Shown here piece after piece: positions 59,844-64,000 of a DNA stretch of 64,000 bases. This DNA comes from Xanthomonas campestris pv. phormiicola (lineage in GTDB: Bacteria > Pseudomonadota > Gammaproteobacteria > Xanthomonadales > Xanthomonadaceae). How positions within the stretch are numbered: the stretch's first letter is position 1; each line of letters begins with the position of its first letter. The notes beneath the pieces are model-generated. The model worked only from the letters and a program-made list of their open reading frames with translations, had not been told where the DNA came from and made no database searches. The position numbers and the translations under genes are program-made. The DNA lies in contig CP102593.1 in assembly GCA_025666215.1 (NCBI GenBank), positions 3,857,001-3,921,000 on the forward strand, in the 5' to 3' direction.

Positions 59844-61079
59844 ATGTCCCCCGAAGCCGACCGCCACCTGATCTCCGCCGCCGAGGCCTGCGCCCTGCTC
59901 GGCATCAGCAGCGCCACGCTCTACGCCTACGTGAGCCGCGGCCTGCTCGGCTCGCGCGCCGGGGCCGACCATCGCAGCCGCGCCTACCTGCGCGCGGAAG
60001 TGGAACGGCTGGCGCAGCGCAAGCGCGTCGGCCGCGGCGCCGCGCGCGGTGCCGCGCAGAGCCTGGACCGCGGCCTGCCGGTGCTGGAGACGCGCATCTC
60101 GCTGATCCGGCCCGACAGCCCCTACTACCGCGGGCGCTCGGCGGTCGCCGCGGTGCGCGAGGGCGCCGGCCTGGAGGACATCGCGCGGCTGCTGTGGGAG
60201 TGCCTGGACGAAGACCCGTTCGCCGCGGCCCCGGTCGCGCCATGGCCGCAACGGGTGGCGCCGCTGGCCGGCGACATCACGCTGCCGCCGCTGGAGCGTG
60301 CCATGGCCTGCATTCCACTGCTGGCCCTGGAGCTGCGCCAACCGCTCAACGCCGCGCCGACCGTGCGCCGCGAGATCGCCGCCACCCTGCTGCGGCAGAA
60401 CGCCGCGCTGCTGGTCGGCACCCAGCCGGACACCCGGCCGGTGCATCGCCTGATCGCCGACCGCTGGCGCCCGGGCGATGCCGACTTCGCCGAACTGGTG
60501 CGCGCCACCCTGGTGCTGTGCGCCGATCACGAACTCAACGTCTCCGCCTTCGCCGCGCGCGTGGTCGCCTCCACCGGCGCACCGCTGCACGCCACCGTCA
60601 GCGCCGGCCTGGCCGCGCTGTCCGGCCCGCGCCACGGCGGCGCCACCGCGCGCGCCCACGCGCTGCTGCGCGACGCCCAGGACGCCGCCGACCCGGCCGC
60701 CTTCATCGCCGAACGCTGGCAGCGCGGCGACGACCTGCCCGGCTTCCACCATGCGCTGTACCCGGACGGCGACCCGCGCGCGGCCGAAGTGTTGCGCCTG
60801 CTGCGCGAGCGCTGTGGCCAGCATCCGCAGATGCGGCATGTGGAAACGGTGCTCGCCGCGGCGCAGGACTGCAGCGGCCAGGCGCCCAACATCGACGGCA
60901 TGCTCGCGGCGATCTGCCTGGTCCACGACCTGCCCGCCGCCCACGCCCTGGTCCTGTTCGCCGCCGCGCGGCTGTCCGGCTGGCTGGCGCATGCGCTGGA
61001 GCAGCAGGCGCTGGGCAAGCTGATCCGCCCGCGCGCGCGCTATGCCGGGGTCATGCCCGAGGGCGCGGCGCCGGGCTGA
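59844..61079 (+). CDS. MerR-like HTH-citrate synthase fusion, putative propionate regulator
   Basis: A 411-residue protein. Residues about 8-60 (LISAAEACALLGISSATLYAYVSRGLLGSR and on) form a MerR-like HTH, followed by a citrate-synthase fold (about 75-400: HELNVSAFAARVVASTGAPL, GLAALSGPRHGGAT, PGFHHALYPDGDPRA). Key catalytic segments are recognisable but changed (GFHHALYP in place of GFGHPVYT). It is divergent from prpB over a palindromic operator. A regulator that senses citrate- or methylcitrate-like ligands with a converted enzyme domain is the simplest reading; residual enzyme activity cannot be excluded. Confidence 0.75.
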   Translation: MSPEADRHLISAAEACALLGISSATLYAYVSRGLLGSRAGADHRSRAYLRAEVERLAQRKRVGRGAARGAAQSLDRGLPVLETRISLIRPDSPYYRGRSAVAAVREGAGLEDIARLLWECLDEDPFAAAPVAPWPQRVAPLAGDITLPPLERAMACIPLLALELRQPLNAAPTVRREIAATLLRQNAALLVGTQPDTRPVHRLIADRWRPGDADFAELVRATLVLCADHELNVSAFAARVVASTGAPLHATVSAGLAALSGPRHGGATARAHALLRDAQDAADPAAFIAERWQRGDDLPGFHHALYPDGDPRAAEVLRLLRERCGQHPQMRHVETVLAAAQDCSGQAPNIDGMLAAICLVHDLPAAHALVLFAAARLSGWLAHALEQQALGKLIRPRARYAGVMPEGAAPG

Positions 61080-61241
61080 GGGCGGCAGCTTGCGTGGCGA
61101 ACGCCGCATCGGCGGCAGCGGCGTCCATTGCGCATGTCCTGCTGTTGCTGCGGCGGCAATCCGCATCGCAGACCGCCCCCTCGCACCGCAGAAAAAGGGC
61201 TGACCGGATTCAGTGAACCGCGTCGCCAAATCGACCGCGAA

Positions 61242-61259
61242 GGTGTACAAATGTACACC
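61242..61259 (+). promoter_or_regulatory. LexA2-type operator abutting the lexA2 start codon
   Basis: GGTGTACA-AA-TGTACACC, an inverted repeat with a two-base centre, ends one base before the ATG of the LexA-like repressor. Bound repressor would cover the translation start region, so the gene and the imuAB-dnaE2 genes should be silenced together and induced by DNA damage. Confidence 0.75.
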
Positions 61260-61868
61260 ATGGATACCCTCTCCCCCCAGCGCGCCGCCATCCTCGCCTA
61301 CGTCCACGACTGCGCCGAGCAGGCCGGACGGCCGCCGAGCCTGGCCGAGATCGCCAAGCGCTTCGGCTTCGCCTCGCGCAACGCGGCGCGCAAGCACGTG
61401 CAGGCGCTCATCGAGGCCGGGCTGCTGGAGCATGTGCCGCAGCAGGCGCGCAGCCTGCGCCCGGTGCAGGCGACGACGCGCAGCGCGCTGCTGCGGCTGC
61501 CGGTGCTGGGCCGGGTCGCCGCCGGCGCGCCGATCGGCGCCAATATCGGTTTGGACCAGCAGTTGCGGCTGGACCGCGCCGTGTTCGCGCTGCGTCCGGA
61601 CTACCTGCTGCGCGTGCAGGGCGATTCGATGATCGACGACGGCATCCTCGACGGCGACCTGGTCGGGATACGCCGCGCCAGCGATGCGCGGGACGGCCAG
61701 ATCGTGGTGGCGCGGCTGGACGGCGAACTCACCATCAAGCGCTACCGGCACGACGGCGCACGCATCCAGCTGCTGCCGCGCAATCCGGCCTATGCGCCGA
61801 TCGTGGTGCAGCCGGGGCAGGACTTCGCCATCGAAGGCCATTACTGCGGGCTGATCCGGCAAGGCTGA
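61260..61868 (+). CDS. lexA2: LexA2-type SOS repressor
   Basis: A 202-residue protein from ATG 61260, placed directly after its operator. A winged HTH (AEIAKRFGFASRNAARKHVQ) is followed by a peptidase S24 domain: cleavage site A88-G89 in VAAGAPIGAN, nucleophile S123 in GDSMIDDG, and lysine K160 in ELTIKRYR. RecA-promoted self-cleavage would relieve repression of imuA, imuB and dnaE2. ATG 61251 is inside the operator, so 61260 is the better start. The stop overlaps imuA by one base. Confidence 0.9.
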   Translation: MDTLSPQRAAILAYVHDCAEQAGRPPSLAEIAKRFGFASRNAARKHVQALIEAGLLEHVPQQARSLRPVQATTRSALLRLPVLGRVAAGAPIGANIGLDQQLRLDRAVFALRPDYLLRVQGDSMIDDGILDGDLVGIRRASDARDGQIVVARLDGELTIKRYRHDGARIQLLPRNPAYAPIVVQPGQDFAIEGHYCGLIRQG

Positions 61869-62503
61869 TGGCGGCCGTCGTCGCCCTCGACCGCCTGCTG
61901 GCCGAACGCCGGGTCTGGCGCGGCCAGCCGACCACGCTGCCGCCCAGCGCGCAGCCCACCGGCCATGCCGCGCTCGATGCCGTGCTGCCGGCGCGCGGTT
62001 GGCCGGAGATGGCGCTGACCGAACTGCTGCACGCCGCCGACGGCATCGGCGAACTGCAGCTGCTGTGGCCGACGCTGGCGCGGCTGTCGCAGGGCGGCGG
62101 CCGCATCGTGCTGGTCGACCCGCCCTATCTGCCCTACCCCGGCGCCTGGGAACAGGCCGGGGTGGCGCTGCCGCAGCTGCAGATCGTGCGTGCCGGCGCC
62201 GATGCGGCCTGGGCCGCCGAACAATGCCTGCGTTCGGGCAGCTGCGCAGCGGTGCTGTGCTGGCCGGCGCAGGCCAACGACAAGACCCTGCGCCGGCTGC
62301 AGGTGGCGGCCGAGACCGGGCGCGCGCTGGGCTTCGCCTATCGGCCGTTGAAGGCCGCGGCCAATCCGTCGCCGGCCGCGCTGCGCATCGCCATCGATGC
62401 CGCACCGGCGCAGCTGCGCGTGCTCAAGTGCCGCGGCGGCACGCCGCCGGCGCGCGCCATCGCGCTGTCCGCGTTGGCCACGCCAGCGTCGGCCTCGGCT
62501 TGA
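61868..62503 (+). CDS. imuA: ImuA, translesion mutagenesis accessory protein
   Basis: A 211-residue RecA-like-fold protein. The sequence LDAVLPARGWPEMALTELLHAADGIGELQLLWPTLARL is the ImuA N-terminal signature, and RVLKCRGG near the end is conserved. It lacks a Walker A motif. ImuA joins ImuB and DnaE2 in the damage-induced mutasome. Its start overlaps the lexA2 stop (TGATG), and imuB begins 10 bp after its stop, so the cassette is one operon. Confidence 0.9.
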   Translation: MAAVVALDRLLAERRVWRGQPTTLPPSAQPTGHAALDAVLPARGWPEMALTELLHAADGIGELQLLWPTLARLSQGGGRIVLVDPPYLPYPGAWEQAGVALPQLQIVRAGADAAWAAEQCLRSGSCAAVLCWPAQANDKTLRRLQVAAETGRALGFAYRPLKAAANPSPAALRIAIDAAPAQLRVLKCRGGTPPARAIALSALATPASASA

Positions 62504-62513
62504 GGCCGCGCAC

Positions 62514-63965
62514 ATGCGCTGGGCCTGCATCCTGCTGCCGCAACTGGCGCTCGACACGGTGCTGCGGCGCTGGCCGACCCCGGACCAACCGCTGGCGCTG
62601 CTCGCCGGCCCGCCGCAGCGGCGCACGCTGAAGGCGGTCAACGCCGCCGCACGCGCGCGCGGCCTGCAGCCCGGGCAATCGCTGGCCACCGCGCAGGCGC
62701 TGTGCGACCGCTTCGCCACCGCCCTGCACGATGCCGGGGAAAGCCGCCGCTGCCAGCAGTTCCTGGCGGCGTGGGCGTACCGCTTCAGCTCGCTGGTCAG
62801 CACCGACTATCCCGGCGCGCTGCTGCTGGAGATCGAGGCCAGCCTGGGCCTGTTCGGGCCCTGGCCGCGCTTCGAGGCGCGCCTGCGCGAGGAGTTGACG
62901 GCGTTGGGCTTCCGCCACCGCATCGTGGTCGCGCCGCATCCGTTGGCCGCGCGCGTGCTGGCCAACGCGCACGACGGCATCGCCCTGCTCGACAACGCCG
63001 CGCTGCACGGCGCGCTGGGCCAATTGCCGATCGCCCGCGCCGGGCTGGAACCGGGCCTGGCCGACGCCTTCGCGCGGATGGGCCTGCGCACCCTGCAGCA
63101 GCTGTTCGCGCTGCCGCGCACGGCGCTGGCGCGGCGCTATCCGCCCACGCTGCTGCAGCACCTGGACGCCTTGCGCGGGCAGGCGCCGCTGCCGCTGCAG
63201 TACTACCTGCCGCCGGACCGCTTCGATGCGCGGCTGGAACTGGGCTACGCAGTGGAATCCAGCCAGGCGCTGCTGTTCCCGCTGTGCCGGCTGACCGCCG
63301 ACCTGGCCGCGTTCCTGGCCGGGCGCGACGGCGGCGTGCAGCGCTTCCAACTGCACCTGGAGCACGAAGGCCTGGCCGACAGCATGGTGCCGGTCGGCCT
63401 GCTCGCCGCCGAACGCGAGGCGGCGATGCTGTTCGAACTGGCGCGCGGCCGCCTGCAGCAGGCCAGCGTGCCGGCGCCGGTACAAGCGCTGCGCCTGCGC
63501 GCCGACGAACTGCCGCCGTTCGTGCCCGCCGCGCGCGAACTGTTCGACGACCGCGCGCAGCAGGCGCTGCCCTGGGAACAGCTGCGCGAACGCCTGCGCG
63601 CGCGCCTCGGCGACGACGCGGTGCACGGCCTGCGCGCGCATGCCGACCATCGTCCCGAATGGGCGTGGCGCGCCGACTCCGGCAAGCCCGCGCAGGCAGG
63701 CAAGACCAACAAACCGACCGCGCCCCACATGGCCGCGTCTACCGCGCTGCCGCGCCCCGGCTGGCTGCTGACCCGGCCGATCCCGCTGCGCGAACGCGAT
63801 CCCGAGCGCCTGGCCGGCCCGGAACGCATCGAAAGCGGCTGGTGGGACGGCGACGACGTGCGCCGCGACTACTACATCGTGCGCACCCGCCAGGGCCAGC
63901 GCGCCTGGGTGTTCGCGCCGGCCGACGCGCCGGACGCGCTGATGCTGCACGGCTGGTTCGCATGA
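62514..63965 (+). CDS. imuB: ImuB, Y-family polymerase-like mutagenesis protein
   Basis: A 483-residue Y-family protein. The N-terminus MRWACILLPQLALDTVLRRW and the later LLLEIEASLGLFG lack the acidic catalytic residues of active Y polymerases, as in known ImuB. Fingers/little-finger domains follow, and a C-terminal region (after 400) should hold the beta-clamp contact. ImuB is the hub that links DnaE2 and ImuA to the sliding clamp. The ATG is chosen at 62514; the open frame back to 62397 overlaps imuA. It overlaps dnaE2 by four bases. Confidence 0.92.
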   Translation: MRWACILLPQLALDTVLRRWPTPDQPLALLAGPPQRRTLKAVNAAARARGLQPGQSLATAQALCDRFATALHDAGESRRCQQFLAAWAYRFSSLVSTDYPGALLLEIEASLGLFGPWPRFEARLREELTALGFRHRIVVAPHPLAARVLANAHDGIALLDNAALHGALGQLPIARAGLEPGLADAFARMGLRTLQQLFALPRTALARRYPPTLLQHLDALRGQAPLPLQYYLPPDRFDARLELGYAVESSQALLFPLCRLTADLAAFLAGRDGGVQRFQLHLEHEGLADSMVPVGLLAAEREAAMLFELARGRLQQASVPAPVQALRLRADELPPFVPAARELFDDRAQQALPWEQLRERLRARLGDDAVHGLRAHADHRPEWAWRADSGKPAQAGKTNKPTAPHMAASTALPRPGWLLTRPIPLRERDPERLAGPERIESGWWDGDDVRRDYYIVRTRQGQRAWVFAPADAPDALMLHGWFA

Positions 63966-64000
63966 GCCACGGCCCAACGCGTCCACGCTTGCGCGCCGTG
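63962..64000 (+). CDS. dnaE2: DnaE2 error-prone DNA polymerase, first 13 codons
   Basis: Only MSHGPTRPRLRAV is in the window. The ATG overlaps the imuB stop (ATGA). The call rests on position: lexA2-imuA-imuB is followed by dnaE2 in this cassette. DnaE2 is the catalytic subunit of the mutasome. No catalytic motif can be checked here. Confidence 0.7.
   Translation, partial: MSHGPTRPRLRAV

Noticed and set aside
61251..61259. alternative lexA2 start at ATG 61251
   Set aside because: This ATG is inside the operator and has no ribosome-binding site; 61260 follows the operator.

Overview
The window is a high-GC chromosomal segment from a Xanthomonas or very close Xanthomonadaceae species. Supporting signs are the hflK-hflC-DUF2065-purA order, the prpB/prpC/acnD/prpF type of methylcitrate cluster, the lexA2-imuA-imuB-dnaE2 mutagenesis cassette, XAC0095-like small proteins, large TonB receptors, and dispersed palindromic and 7-bp tandem repeats between genes. 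The genus is an inference from gene content, not a database match.

Layout. 1-1.6 kb: a partial membrane protein, then two small genes behind a promoter and a long, hairpin-rich leader. 1.8-8.3 kb: a two-gene island. It encodes a PD-(D/E)xK-DUF2075 helicase and a 1522-aa Avs-like protein (nuclease, STAND NTPase, long C-terminal region) with visibly lower GC; this is the best candidate for an undescribed anti-phage system. 8.3-16 kb: an accessory strip with an orphan antitoxin-like gene, an HTH-nucleotidyltransferase/HEPN pair, an M1 aminopeptidase, a DUF1444 gene, a ParDE pair, a half antitoxin, and a nucleotidyltransferase/winged-helix pair. Several of these carry clear palindromic operators. 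16-25 kb: housekeeping (purA, DUF2065, hflC, hflK, acuI-like, pilH, cbpA, hsp20, peroxiredoxin, ferritin-like).

25-47 kb: a minus-strand series of pbpC, a DeoR/HAD/MFS operon, an ABC-efflux operon with its own NtrY/NtrC-type two-component pair and a near-consensus sigma-54 site, a TonB receptor with a glycerophosphodiesterase, and an alpha-2-macroglobulin lipoprotein whose usual partner pbpC lies about 15 kb away. 48-51 kb: a TonB receptor with a nucleoside hydrolase.

51.7-61 kb: the propionate (2-methylcitrate) cluster prpB, DUF1003, prpC, acnD, prpF with an SRPBCC gene. A ParDE module sits between acnD and a duplicated copy of the acnD 3' end. A divergent HTH-citrate-synthase fusion may be its regulator. 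61-64 kb: lexA2-imuA-imuB and the first codons of dnaE2, under a LexA2-type operator that abuts the lexA2 start codon.

Intergenic DNA is rich in one family of palindromic repeats with a covarying TTCA-loop hairpin. No rRNA, tRNA, CRISPR array or insertion sequence was recognised.
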